This document shows, piece after piece, positions 1-7,731 of a DNA stretch of 64,000 bases (position 1 is its first letter; each line of letters begins with the position of its first letter). The stretch covers positions 558,001 through 622,000 of the forward strand of contig NZ_CP032347.1 of NCBI RefSeq assembly GCF_005222205.1. Direction: 5' to 3'. The notes below the pieces were generated by a model, which did no database searches, was not told the origin of the DNA, and was given only the letters and a program-made list of their open reading frames with translations. Source of the DNA: Azospirillum brasilense. GTDB taxonomy: Bacteria > Pseudomonadota > Alphaproteobacteria > Azospirillales > Azospirillaceae. The position numbers and the translations under genes were made by a program.

Positions 1-1
1 C

Positions 2-106
2 GTGGCGACCGCCGGCCTCGGCGCGGTCGGCGCCCACCAGTCGCTGGGCGAATACACCCAGCTCGGCGGCGTCCTGACGGTGTTCCACGTTCCTGACCAG
101 AAGTGA
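2..106 (+). CDS. xoxF: C-terminal end of PQQ-dependent methanol dehydrogenase, probably XoxF (partial)
   Basis: Only the last 34 codons are inside the window; the reading frame is open from base 2 and stops with TGA at 104-106. The tail contains GLGAVGAHQSLGEYTQLGG followed by VLTVFHVPDQK, which resembles the C-terminal end of XoxF/MxaF-type quinoprotein alcohol dehydrogenases. These oxidise methanol to formaldehyde in the periplasm using PQQ and, in XoxF, a lanthanide. The assignment to XoxF rather than a calcium MxaF rests mainly on context: the next genes are a XoxG-type cytochrome c and a XoxJ-type binding protein, with no MxaI small subunit between them. Too little of the protein is present to see the lanthanide-ligand aspartate or the PQQ site. 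Confidence 0.75.
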   Translation: MATAGLGAVGAHQSLGEYTQLGGVLTVFHVPDQK

Positions 107-118
107 TCGGCAGACCTG

Positions 119-148
119 CCCCCGGTGCCGCAACGCACCGGGGGTTTT
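119..148 (+). terminator. Rho-independent terminator after xoxF
   Basis: A perfect 10-bp GC-rich stem (119-128 paired with 135-144) with a six-base loop CGCAAC is followed directly by TTTT. It lies 13 bases after the xoxF stop and 59 bases before xoxG. It would end most transcripts or attenuate read-through, so xoxG and xoxJ could be expressed at a lower level than the dehydrogenase. Confidence 0.85.
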
Positions 149-206
149 GCTTTAGAGCCTTCGGCATTTACTGGGACCCGGCTTCCGGGCAAGGATCTCG
201 ACATCC

Positions 207-659
207 ATGAAACGCAGATTTGTGCAACGCAGACTTGGCTTGCTGACCGGTGCGCTGACGGTGGGCACCGTCGCCTGTTTCGCCGCCCTGGCGCAGGACG
301 CGCCGACGACCCCCGAGGGAACACCGACCTACATCGTCAAGGACGGTCAGGTGGACAAGGGAACCTACAACGGCTACCGCCGCTTCCACGCGACCTGCCA
401 CACCTGCCACGGCTTCGACGCCTCGGGGTCGTCCTTCGCCCCCAGCCTCGCTGACTCGCTGAAGCGCCTGAGCTACGACGACTTCAAGGAGGTCGTCGTC
501 AACGGCCGCCAGAACCAGGGCGCCACCGGCGACAAGGTGATGCCCTCCTTCGGGCTGGACCCGAACATCATGGATCACCTGGACGACATCTACCGCTACC
601 TGAAGGCGCGGGCCGACGGCGCGCTGCCCGGCGGGCGTCCGCAACGCATCGGCGGCTGA
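207..659 (+). CDS. xoxG: XoxG-type c-type cytochrome
   Basis: This is a small exported cytochrome c of 150 residues, the likely electron acceptor of the XoxF methanol dehydrogenase in the periplasm. A basic N-terminus and hydrophobic stretch ending near residue 30 (FAALAQD) form a Sec signal. One heme-binding motif, CHTCH, lies at residues 64-68, and a candidate distal methionine is in KVMPSFG near residue 113. The length and single heme fit the XoxG family. The gene sits between the xoxF tail and xoxJ, the usual xoxFGJ order, and ends 21 bases before xoxJ. The start is the ATG at 207, preceded at some distance by AAGGA. Substrate preference cannot be read from the sequence. Confidence 0.88.
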   Translation: MKRRFVQRRLGLLTGALTVGTVACFAALAQDAPTTPEGTPTYIVKDGQVDKGTYNGYRRFHATCHTCHGFDASGSSFAPSLADSLKRLSYDDFKEVVVNGRQNQGATGDKVMPSFGLDPNIMDHLDDIYRYLKARADGALPGGRPQRIGG

Positions 660-680
660 TCCAGCGGAGGGAGACCGTTC

Positions 681-1997
681 ATGGCACGTCCTTCCGCGCC
701 CATCGCCATTGCCGTCGCCAGCGCCGCAGCTCTGCTGTCCGTCGCCCTGCCGGCCCGCGCCGTCGAGGCGACGGAGCGCGAGTCGGTGCGCGTCTGCGCC
801 GACGGCAACCTCCTGCCCTACTCCAACGAACGGATGGAGGGCTTCGAGAACGAGATCGCCCGGCTCATCGGCGAGGACCTGAAGAAGCCGGTGACCTATT
901 ACTGGTGGCCGCAGACCATCGGCTTCGTCCGCAACACGCTGCGCGCCCGGCAGTGCGACCTCGTGATGGGCACGGCGTCCGGCGAAGAGCTGATGCAGAA
1001 CACCAACCCCTACTACCGGACCGTCTATTCCCTCGTCTACCGCACAAAGTCGGGCATCCGGGCGGAGAGCGTGGGCGATCCGTCCCTGAAGGACGCGCGC
1101 ATCGGCGTCGTTGAAAAGACGCCCGCGGTCAACCTGCTGCGGCTCTACGGCATCACCCGGACGGAGCCCTACCAGCTCAACACCGACACGCGCGCCAACA
1201 ACCCGGCCCGCGATGCCATCGAGGACGTCGCCGCCGGCCGGACCGACGCCGCGGTGATCTGGGGGCCGATCGCCGGTTACTACGCCGCCCAGCAGAGCGA
1301 GCCGCTGACCGTCGTGCCGCTGGTCAAGGAACCGGCGGGTGCCCGGCTGCAATTCAACATCTCCATGGGCATCCGCTCCGACGAGCCGGAGTGGAAGCAC
1401 TGGCTCAACGACTTCATCAAGCGCCGCCAGGACGACATCGACCGCATCCTGCTGCGCTACCACGTCCCGCTCGTCGGCCCGGACGGCGCGCTGAAGACCG
1501 CCGCCGCCATCGAGCCGCCGGGCTACCGGATGGACCAGTACCGCGCCCCAACCCCCGCCGGCCTGTCCGGCGCTTCCACCGTGACCCTGGCGGAGTTGCG
1601 GCGGCTGATCGAGCATTTCCCCGACACGCGGCTGATCGACGTGATGCCGGCGCCGCCGCGCCCGCCGGACCGTCCGGCGCCGGCCGTGTGGGTTCCGCCG
1701 CCACGCCGCAGCCTGCCGGGGGCGGTCTGGCTGCCCAACGTCGGCTACGGCAGCCTGTCGGGCGAGCAGGAACGCTACTTCCGCGCCGGGCTGGAGACGT
1801 TGACCGGCGGGGATCGGGCGTCCCGGCTGGTCTTCTTCTGCGAGCCGGACTGCTGGATGTCCTGGAACGCCGCGAAGCGCGCGGTGGAGTGGGGATACGG
1901 CAACGTCTATTGGTATTCCGACGGCGCCCTGCGCTGGCAGGAGGCGGGATACGGGCTGGAGACGGTCGAGCCCTTCGCCGGCGGCGCCTCCAACTGA
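681..1997 (+). CDS. xoxJ: XoxJ-like periplasmic binding protein fused to a PQQ-associated CXXCW rhodanese-like domain
   Basis: A signal peptide (residues 1-28, ending PARAVEA) is followed by a solute-binding-protein fold at about 30-265 with the MoxJ/XoxJ start VRVCADGNLLPYSNERMEGF and the WWPQTIGFVRNTL segment. XoxJ is thought to help activate or mature the methanol dehydrogenase. A second domain at about 290-435 resembles the separate PQQ-dependent catabolism-associated CXXCW proteins: it carries LIDVMP, LPGAVWLPN and the CEPDCW motif (Cys387, Cys391, Trp392) in a rhodanese-like context. At 438 residues it is clearly longer than stand-alone XoxJ. The ribosome site GGAGGGAGA precedes the ATG at 681. 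The fusion suggests that the two poorly understood functions act together near the dehydrogenase. Confidence 0.85.
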   Translation: MARPSAPIAIAVASAAALLSVALPARAVEATERESVRVCADGNLLPYSNERMEGFENEIARLIGEDLKKPVTYYWWPQTIGFVRNTLRARQCDLVMGTASGEELMQNTNPYYRTVYSLVYRTKSGIRAESVGDPSLKDARIGVVEKTPAVNLLRLYGITRTEPYQLNTDTRANNPARDAIEDVAAGRTDAAVIWGPIAGYYAAQQSEPLTVVPLVKEPAGARLQFNISMGIRSDEPEWKHWLNDFIKRRQDDIDRILLRYHVPLVGPDGALKTAAAIEPPGYRMDQYRAPTPAGLSGASTVTLAELRRLIEHFPDTRLIDVMPAPPRPPDRPAPAVWVPPPRRSLPGAVWLPNVGYGSLSGEQERYFRAGLETLTGGDRASRLVFFCEPDCWMSWNAAKRAVEWGYGNVYWYSDGALRWQEAGYGLETVEPFAGGASN

Positions 1998-2027
1998 CCG
2001 AAGCGGCCGGTCCTGGTCGGGATGGTC

Positions 2028-2642
2028 TCAGTCCAGACGGGCGGCGATGTCCCGGGCGATGCGGCCGGCCTTTTGTTCGAGTTGGACCGGCTGCTCGCAC
2101 AGCGCCGTCTGGTTGCGCCGCCGCTCGTCGAGGATGCGCCGCCGCCACGCGATCTCCTCACGCAAAGCAGTCGCCTCAGGGGCGTCGGCGGGAAGCGTCT
2201 GGAGACGGGTCAGCGCCGCGTCGATGCCGTCGAGCAGGACGCGCTGCTGGTGGGCGTAGCGCTTGATGGCCGAAATGGCTTGCCCGCGCTCCCGGTTGAG
2301 CGCGTCGAAGGCTCCGGCGAACAGGGCGGTCAGGGCGGCGTTGCGGTCCGCCGCTGCCCCGTCGGCCTCGAACTGGTCGGCGAAGCGGTCGATCGCCGCC
2401 TGCTCCTGCTCCGGATCGAGCCGGCGGTCGAGAATTTGCTTCAGGACCGGCTCGGTGCCGGGAATGTCGCGCCAGTCGCCTTCCTTCCCCTCGATGGGGT
2501 CACCGGGCCAGATCTGGCCGGACGACAGGGTCGGCACCAGAATCTGGACGCAGGGCCAGTCCGGATCGCTCCCGGCCGCCCCCGCCGGGACGGACGCTAG
2601 GGCGAGCAACGCGGCGGCAAGGACAGCGGAGCGGTGACGCAT
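2028..2642 (-). CDS. Secreted helical protein of unknown function
   Basis: I do not recognise this family. The chosen start at 2642 gives a clean signal peptide (MRHRSAVLAAALLALASVPAGA) and a 204-residue product; the frame is open further upstream, but that would bury the signal. The mature part begins SDPDWPCVQILVPTLSSGQIWPG and continues with long, charged, probably helical stretches rich in Ala, Arg, Glu and Leu. Two cysteines, one near the mature N-terminus (WPC) and one near the end (LCEQPV), could form a disulfide. It is convergent with xoxJ (30-base gap) and divergent from the DUF2380-type gene (49-base gap). The setting suggests a periplasmic accessory of methanol oxidation, but nothing in the sequence proves this. 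Confidence 0.75.
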   Translation of the reverse strand: MRHRSAVLAAALLALASVPAGAAGSDPDWPCVQILVPTLSSGQIWPGDPIEGKEGDWRDIPGTEPVLKQILDRRLDPEQEQAAIDRFADQFEADGAAADRNAALTALFAGAFDALNRERGQAISAIKRYAHQQRVLLDGIDAALTRLQTLPADAPEATALREEIAWRRRILDERRRNQTALCEQPVQLEQKAGRIARDIAARLD

Positions 2643-2691
2643 GATGAGAGTCTGCCGGATATCGGGCGCCCTTGCCCATCCACGCATTCGG

Positions 2692-3213
2692 ATGAGGCCG
2701 ACGGAATTCGCCGCAACGGCGCTCCTGCTCCTGCTGCTGAGCGGCGCTGCCCCGGCGGCGGCACAGGCGCCGGCCAGGGTTCTTGTCTTCGATCTGGAAC
2801 TGGTGGACACCAGCCGGGAGCCCCCCGATCCGGACCATGCCGGACGGCTGGAGCGGGTGACGGCGCTGCTGCGCGACGGGCTGAAGGAGGGCGGTTACGA
2901 GGTGATGAGCGTCCGCGACAGCGCCGTCGCCGCGGAAGTGCCGGCGTCGCTCCATCGGTGCAACGGCTGCGAACGCGACCTCGGGCGCCGGGCCGGCGCG
3001 GACATCGTGGTGACGGGTTTCATCCATAAGATCAGCACGCTGATCCTCAACATGCAGATTATAATGCGCCGCACCGGAGATGGCACCGGAGACGGCGAGA
3101 TCATCGCCGTCGCAAACGCGGACATCCGCGGCGACAACGAGCGGTCGTGGCGGCGCGGCGTCGACTGGCTGCTGCGCCACCGCCTGCTGGCCGCACCGCC
3201 GTCCGACCGGTGA
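2692..3213 (+). CDS. Secreted DUF2380/DUF3280-type protein
   Basis: The ATG at 2692 gives a textbook signal peptide (MRPTEFAATALLLLLLSGAA, cleaved after AQA). An in-frame ATG at 2641 would put 17 polar residues in front of it and is less likely. The mature domain (ARVLVFDLELVDTSRE, later ADIVVTGFIHKISTLIL and ADIRGDNERSWRRG) matches, from memory, the uncharacterised DUF2380/DUF3280 proteins often found beside methanol dehydrogenase genes. Two cysteines (RCNGCE) are close together. The product is 173 residues. Its role is unknown; its place between the xox genes and the cofactor operon points to the periplasmic side of methanol oxidation. Confidence 0.75.
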   Translation: MRPTEFAATALLLLLLSGAAPAAAQAPARVLVFDLELVDTSREPPDPDHAGRLERVTALLRDGLKEGGYEVMSVRDSAVAAEVPASLHRCNGCERDLGRRAGADIVVTGFIHKISTLILNMQIIMRRTGDGTGDGEIIAVANADIRGDNERSWRRGVDWLLRHRLLAAPPSDR

Positions 3214-3276
3214 CGAACCCTGACGACATCCGAGGCGGGGGAGCCAACCTTCGTCCGACACGGGGAGGAGGATCGC

Positions 3277-3711
3277 TTGGCCGACGACGCTTTGCTCTCC
3301 TATGTGCCGTACCGCCCGGCGGCAAGCCGCGTCCGGTACTACGACATCACGCTGCGCGACTATGTGGACCAGTTCCGGATCGGCGTCTGGGACGAGGAGA
3401 AGGAGCGCACGCAGCGCGTCCGGATCAACGTCTCGCTGACGCTGCCCTGGCCCGACCGGCCGATGACCGACAGCCTGGACGAGGTGCTCTCCTACGACTT
3501 CCTGATCGACGGCATCCGCGCCCTGCGCGACGGCGCCCATGTGAACCTCGTCGAGACGCTCGGCGACCGGATCCTCGCGCTGTGCTTCTCCAACCCGGAT
3601 GTGACCCGCGCGCGGGTGCAGGTGGAGAAGCTGGACGTCGTTCCGGAATCCGCCGGCGTCGGCGTGGTCATCGAACGCGTCCGCCCCGAAGGAGCGCAAG
3701 CGTCATCATGA
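3277..3711 (+). CDS. Dihydroneopterin aldolase-like protein (FolB family)
   Basis: This 144-residue FolB-fold protein probably acts on a dihydroneopterin intermediate of tetrahydromethanopterin synthesis. It keeps the family landmarks: RIGVWDEEKE (FolB Glu region), LSYDFLID, VNLVETLGDRI, and the C-terminal VEKLDVV with GVGVVIER including the catalytic-type lysine. Translation starts at TTG 3277, chosen because GGGGAGGAGG at 3262-3271 is ideally placed and no ATG fits. It opens a five-gene operon; its TGA overlaps the ATG of the next gene (ATGA). Housekeeping folate synthesis cannot be excluded, but the neighbours are all C1-cofactor genes. Confidence 0.82.
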   Translation: MADDALLSYVPYRPAASRVRYYDITLRDYVDQFRIGVWDEEKERTQRVRINVSLTLPWPDRPMTDSLDEVLSYDFLIDGIRALRDGAHVNLVETLGDRILALCFSNPDVTRARVQVEKLDVVPESAGVGVVIERVRPEGAQASS

Positions 3712-4349
3712 GCAGCGCGCCACTGTGGGTCGTGAAGCTGGGCGGCAGCCTGTGGCGCGCCCCGGAATTGCGGCGCTGGCTGGAGATCCTGGCCGCGGCG
3801 CGGCGCCTGCGCGTCGTGATCGTTCCCGGCGGCGGCCCCTTCGCCGACGCCGTGCGCGACGCCCAGCCGGCGCTCGGCTTCGGCGACCGCGCTGCGCACC
3901 GCATGGCCCTGCTCGCCATGGAGCAGTACGGAACCGCCCTGGCCGACCTGGAGCCGCGGCTGTCCCCCGCCCGCAGCCTCGCCGATCTGCGCGGCCGGCC
4001 GAGCCCGACCGTCTGGATGCCGCTTCCCCTGGCGGATGACGCCGACGTGGCGGAAAGCTGGGACGTCACGTCCGACAGTCTGGCGGTCTGGCTGGCCGGC
4101 GCGCTCGGCGCCACCTGCGCGGTCCTCGTCAAGTCCGCCTCATTGCCGGACGCCGCCGTCCCGGCAACCCAGCTCGTAACGGAGGGCATCGTCGACCCGG
4201 CCTTGCCGGACCGCATGGCGCGCTACGGCGGGGCGGTCTGGTGCGTGTCGCGGGACGAGCACCGGCGCTTCGCCAAGGCGCTGGACCAGGGCAACCCGTG
4301 CGGCACCCGGCTGACCCTGCCCGCTGACGCTCCGAACGCCGATGGCTGA
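3708..4349 (+). CDS. Amino acid kinase-fold protein, MfnE-like
   Basis: This 213-residue protein has the amino acid kinase fold: VVKLGGSLW at the N-terminus, VIVPGGGPFADAVRDAQ, a middle WDVTSDSLAVWLAG and LVKSASLPD near the end. In methanogens the related MfnE phosphorylates the aminomethylfuran phosphate intermediate of methanofuran, and bacterial C1 clusters carry a homologue thought to serve methylofuran synthesis. The start ATG at 3708 overlaps the stop of the FolB-like gene and has GAAGGAGCG upstream. Its stop overlaps the next gene by eight bases, so the operon is tightly coupled. The exact phosphate acceptor is inferred from context. Confidence 0.8.
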   Translation: MSSAPLWVVKLGGSLWRAPELRRWLEILAAARRLRVVIVPGGGPFADAVRDAQPALGFGDRAAHRMALLAMEQYGTALADLEPRLSPARSLADLRGRPSPTVWMPLPLADDADVAESWDVTSDSLAVWLAGALGATCAVLVKSASLPDAAVPATQLVTEGIVDPALPDRMARYGGAVWCVSRDEHRRFAKALDQGNPCGTRLTLPADAPNADG

Positions 4350-5709
4350 GCGCCCCGAGCATGTCCTGTTCCTGACCGGCGCGCTGGCTGAACCGCGCCT
4401 GCGCCATGTGCTTGCCTCCTTGGAGCCGCTGGAGTTCCGGACCACAGTGGTCAATCTCGGCATCAAGGTCGCGGCGCTGGCGACGACGGAGATCGTGCTG
4501 CGCCGCCTCGCCTCGACCGAGGGCGCCGACCTTGTCCTGCTGCCGGGGCGGTTCCGCGGCGATCTCGACCGGCTGTCCGCCCATTTCGGCGTGCCCTTCG
4601 AGTGCGGCCCCGACGAGCTGGAGGATCTGCCCCAGCATTTCCGGCGTCAGGCCGCTCCGCTCGATCTCAGCCGCTACCGCACGAAAATCTTCGCCGAGAT
4701 CGTCGAGGCGCCGCTGCTCGGCGTGCCGGCCATCCTGGAGCGCGCCGCCCGCTTTGCGGCGGACGGCGCCGACGTGATCGACCTTGGCGGGCTGCCTGAC
4801 CACCCCTTCCCCCATCTGGAGGAGGCGGTAACGGCTCTGCGCGAGGCCGGCCACACGGTCAGCGTCGATTCCCTCGATCCCAGGGAGTTGTTGCGCGGTG
4901 CCGGAGCGGGCGCCTCCTACCTGCTCAGCCTGACTGAGGAGACCGCCTGGGTCGCTCGCGAGACCGACGCGGTGCCGATCGTCATCCCCACCACGCCGAG
5001 CGATCTCCCATCCCTTTACCGGGCGCTGGACAGCATCCGCGGCGAAGGACGGCGCTGCATCGCCGATCCGATCCTGGAACCGATCCATCACGGCTTCACC
5101 GACTCCCTGCTCCGCTACCGCGAGGTCCGGGCGCGCCACCCCGACCTGGAAATCCTGATGGGGGTCGGCAACGTCACCGAACTGACCGACGCCGACACGC
5201 CGGGGATGACCGCGCTGCTGATGGGGATCGTCTCCGAACTGCGCATCGACCACATTCTGACGGTGCAGGTCAGCCCCCATTGCCGCCGCACGATCCGCGA
5301 GTTCGACGCGGCGCGGCGCCAGTTCTTCGCCGCTGCGGAGGCCGGCGCCCTGCCCCGCAACTTCGGCGACGCCCTGCTCTGTCTGCGCGACCGCAAGCCC
5401 TTCACCAGCACGCCGGAACAGGTGGTCGACCTCGCCGCCCGCATCCGCGACCCGAACTACCGGATCGAGGTGACGGAACAGGGGCTCCACCTCTACAACC
5501 GCGACGGGCACCATGTGGCCGGCGATCCCTTCGCCCTGCTCCCGCACATCGATCCCCGCACCAATATGGGGCACGCCTTCTATCTCGGAGCGGAACTGGC
5601 GCGCGCGCAAATCGCCTGGCAGCTCGGCAAGCGCTACAGCCAGGACAACGAACTGCACTGGGGCGTGGCGGTGGACGCGCCCGGCGACACCGGAGGGGGC
5701 GAGATGTGA
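4342..5709 (+). CDS. Dihydropteroate synthase-related protein of H4MPT clusters
   Basis: A 455-residue protein. Residues 1-120 form an N-terminal region (HVLFLTGALAEPRLRHVL, then GADLVLLPGRFRGDLDRL) not found in ordinary FolP. A DHPS-like TIM-barrel follows, with ADVIDLGGLPDHPFPHL, VSVDSLDPREL and an IADPILEPIHHGF stretch. The C-terminal part contains NMGHAFYLGAEL. Such proteins recur in methylotroph H4MPT clusters and are thought to act in the pterin or methylofuran branch, not in folate synthesis; the reaction is unproven. The length, about 180 residues over FolP, supports a specialised role. The start lies within the 3' end of the kinase gene; the stop overlaps the GTG start of the DUF447 gene. 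Confidence 0.8.
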   Translation: MAERPEHVLFLTGALAEPRLRHVLASLEPLEFRTTVVNLGIKVAALATTEIVLRRLASTEGADLVLLPGRFRGDLDRLSAHFGVPFECGPDELEDLPQHFRRQAAPLDLSRYRTKIFAEIVEAPLLGVPAILERAARFAADGADVIDLGGLPDHPFPHLEEAVTALREAGHTVSVDSLDPRELLRGAGAGASYLLSLTEETAWVARETDAVPIVIPTTPSDLPSLYRALDSIRGEGRRCIADPILEPIHHGFTDSLLRYREVRARHPDLEILMGVGNVTELTDADTPGMTALLMGIVSELRIDHILTVQVSPHCRRTIREFDAARRQFFAAAEAGALPRNFGDALLCLRDRKPFTSTPEQVVDLAARIRDPNYRIEVTEQGLHLYNRDGHHVAGDPFALLPHIDPRTNMGHAFYLGAELARAQIAWQLGKRYSQDNELHWGVAVDAPGDTGGGEM

Positions 5710-6284
5710 CCTTCATCCGCGAAACCATCATCACCAGCTGCGACGCGGCGGGAAACGTCCACGTCGCACCCATGGGAGCCACGGTGACCGAGACCGGCTA
5801 TGTTTTGGCCCCCTTCCGCCCCTCGCGCACGCTCGACAACCTGCTCGCCACGCGCTGCGCGGTGGTGAATTTCACCGACGACGTCCGGGTGTTCGCCGGC
5901 TGCGTCACCGGGCGGCGGCGCGACTGGCCGACCGTCCCGACGGAGCGCATCCGCGGCGCGGTGCTCGCCGGAGCGCTGGCGCACGAGGAGTTGGAGGTGG
6001 TCGTGGTGGAGGACGACGGGGTGCGCCCGCGCCTGGACTGCCGCCCGGTGCATCTGGTCAGCCACCGCCCCTTCCGCGGCTTCAACCGGGCGCAAGCCGC
6101 CGTGGTGGAGGGGGCGATCCTGGTCAGCCGCCTGCATCTCCTGCCGCCCGAGAAAATCGACCGCGAAATCGACTATCTGTCCATCGCCATCGGCAAGACC
6201 GCCGGTCCCGCGGAGCTGGAGGCGTGGGGCTGGCTGCTCGACCGCATCGCCGAACACCGGGCTGGCGGAGAGAAGGCACCATGA
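5706..6284 (+). CDS. DUF447 family protein
   Basis: This 192-residue protein starts at GTG 5706, overlapping the preceding stop, with a GGAGGGGGCGAG ribosome site just upstream. It begins VTFIRETIITSCDAAGNVHV, followed by APMGATVTETGYVLAPFRPS and LATRCAVVNFTDDVRVFAGC, typical of DUF447, a split-barrel flavin-reductase-like fold shared by methanogens and H4MPT-using bacteria. The biochemical function is not established. Conserved linkage with MfnB and the DHPS-like gene suggests a step in C1 cofactor synthesis or repair. Its TGA overlaps the ATG of mfnB. Confidence 0.78.
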   Translation: MTFIRETIITSCDAAGNVHVAPMGATVTETGYVLAPFRPSRTLDNLLATRCAVVNFTDDVRVFAGCVTGRRRDWPTVPTERIRGAVLAGALAHEELEVVVVEDDGVRPRLDCRPVHLVSHRPFRGFNRAQAAVVEGAILVSRLHLLPPEKIDREIDYLSIAIGKTAGPAELEAWGWLLDRIAEHRAGGEKAP

Positions 6285-6985
6285 CCCGGCTGCTCGCCAG
6301 CGTCGCGTCCCTGGAGGAACTGACGCTCGCCGCACGGGGGGGCGCGGACATTCTGGATTTGAAGGACCCGAAAACGGGTGCACTCGGGGCATGGCCGCTG
6401 GACGGCATTGTCCGTGCCGTCGATACGGCCCGCCAATGGCCCGTCCGCGCCCCCCTGAGCGCCACCGTCGGTGACCTGCCGATGGACCCGGTGGCCGTGG
6501 TGGGCCGCGTGGCCGAGACCTGGGCCTGTGGCGTCGATTACGTGAAGATCGGCCTGATCCCCTCCGGCGATCCGGCGGGCTGCGTGGCGGCACTGGGGCC
6601 GGAGGCCCGGCGGGGCACCCGCATCATCGCCGTGCTGTTCGCCGATCTTTGGACCGACCCCGGCACATTGCTTCCCGATATCGCGAAAGCCGGCTTCGCC
6701 GGAGCCATGCTCGACACCGCCGGCAAGGGTTCCGGCGGGTTGCTGCAGCACAAGACGAAGGACGAGCTGGAGCGCTTCCTGGCACAGGCGCGCAGCCACG
6801 GCCTGCTCACCGGGCTCGCCGGTTCATTGCGCCTGGACGACATTCCGGCGTTGCTGCCGCTCGCGCCTGATTATCTCGGTTTCCGCACCGCGCTGTGCGC
6901 CGGTGCCGACCGGGGCGGCGCCTTGGACCCGGCCGCGCTGGCCGCGGTCCGCAACGCCGTCCCGAGACAGCCCCTCACCGGTTGA
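6281..6985 (+). CDS. mfnB: (5-formylfuran-3-yl)methyl phosphate synthase, MfnB
   Basis: MfnB makes the furan precursor of methanofuran/methylofuran from two glyceraldehyde-3-phosphate molecules in the cytoplasm. The 234-residue protein has the family signature ILDLKDPKTGALGAWPL with the candidate Schiff-base lysine (Lys28), a second lysine in DTAGKGSGGLLQHK, and a TIM-barrel pattern ending DYLGFRTALC. It is the last gene of the 3277-6985 operon and starts at ATG 6281 inside the stop of the DUF447 gene. Its presence means that the one-carbon carrier feeding the Fhc complex is made locally. It faces the next gene tail-to-tail with 12 bases between stops. Confidence 0.88.
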   Translation: MTRLLASVASLEELTLAARGGADILDLKDPKTGALGAWPLDGIVRAVDTARQWPVRAPLSATVGDLPMDPVAVVGRVAETWACGVDYVKIGLIPSGDPAGCVAALGPEARRGTRIIAVLFADLWTDPGTLLPDIAKAGFAGAMLDTAGKGSGGLLQHKTKDELERFLAQARSHGLLTGLAGSLRLDDIPALLPLAPDYLGFRTALCAGADRGGALDPAALAAVRNAVPRQPLTG

Positions 6986-6997
6986 ACGCGCGTCCCG

Positions 6998-7402
6998 CTA
7001 TTGCCCGGACCCCTGCTTCGGCGGTTCGGAAGTGACGTTGCCGCCCTGCGACACCGACCCGCCGCCGATGGTGCCCTGCCGCTGTCCGGCCAGGGAGTTG
7101 TCCGGCAGAGCCCCGGTGCCGCTCGTGGAACCACCCGACGCACCGGACGCCGACGAGTCAGGCGTGGAAGTGCCGGACGTGCCGCTTTGTCCGCCGCCTT
7201 GAGTGACCCCGCCGCCGACGGTGCCCTGCCGCTGCCCGGCCAGGGAGTTGTCCGGCAGAGCGCCGGTCGATGGGCTGGAGCTTTGGCTTCCGGAGCCCTG
7301 AGGCATCGCGCCGCCCGTGCTTTGGGCCGACGCCGGAACCGCCGCCGCGGCCGACGCGAGGGCCAGCAGAGACGCACCGGCCAGGATGTGCAGATGTTTC
7401 AT
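6998..7402 (-). CDS. Secreted Ser/Gly-rich repeat protein
   Basis: I do not recognise a family. A signal peptide (MKHLHILAGASLLALASAAA, cleaved near ASA-QS) is followed by about 105 residues of low-complexity Ser, Gly, Thr and Gln. Within it a nearly identical block TGALPDNSLAGQRQGT occurs twice, each followed by a GGG-containing segment (VGGGVTQGG and IGGGSVSQGG). The start at 7402 is supported by GGAGGACAG upstream. It is likely an exported, intrinsically disordered protein. It lies at the end of a minus-strand run, with a small hydrophilic gene upstream and mfnB convergent. No function can be assigned. Confidence 0.65.
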   Translation of the reverse strand: MKHLHILAGASLLALASAAAAVPASAQSTGGAMPQGSGSQSSSPSTGALPDNSLAGQRQGTVGGGVTQGGGQSGTSGTSTPDSSASGASGGSTSGTGALPDNSLAGQRQGTIGGGSVSQGGNVTSEPPKQGSGQ

Positions 7403-7454
7403 GGACCTGTCCTCCGGCATGATGTTGGACGAACCTGGGAAAGATCGGGCGCTG

Positions 7455-7637
7455 CTAACCCGCGTCCTTCGTGCTGCGGTTCTGGCGGGACGCTTCGCCC
7501 ATGCGGCCGATGTCCTCCTTCGCCCGCTCGTCCCGCCCGGCGTCCTGCGGTTCGTCCTTTTTGAATTCCTGCTCGCTGCCGAGAACGCTCTTCTCGCCGC
7601 GCGGCTGATCCTGAGTCTTGTCGGAATGTCCCGTCAT
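7455..7637 (-). CDS. Small hydrophilic protein, unknown
   Basis: A 60-residue, highly charged product (MTGHSDKTQDQPRGEKSVLG at the N-terminus, then KDEPQDAGRDERAKEDIG) with no hydrophobic segment and no cysteines. The start at 7637 is preceded by GGTGGAGGAAACGTC, a strong ribosome site, which is the main evidence that it is real. The composition resembles small stress-related or disordered proteins of alphaproteobacteria. It lies 52 bases upstream of the secreted repeat protein on the same strand. Confidence 0.5.
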   Translation of the reverse strand: MTGHSDKTQDQPRGEKSVLGSEQEFKKDEPQDAGRDERAKEDIGRMGEASRQNRSTKDAG

Positions 7638-7731
7638 GACGTTTCCTCCACCCGAGCCCGCCCGGCGGGATGACCGGACGGTCGTCTGCTCCATCAACCG
7701 CAGGTCGCCGGGGGCGGTTCCGTCCGTCCTG

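Noticed and set aside
168..1616. A 482-codon minus-strand frame over xoxG and xoxJ
   Set aside because: It lies opposite two genes with clear signal peptides, a heme motif and ribosome sites, and its own translation is compositionally biased without known motifs.
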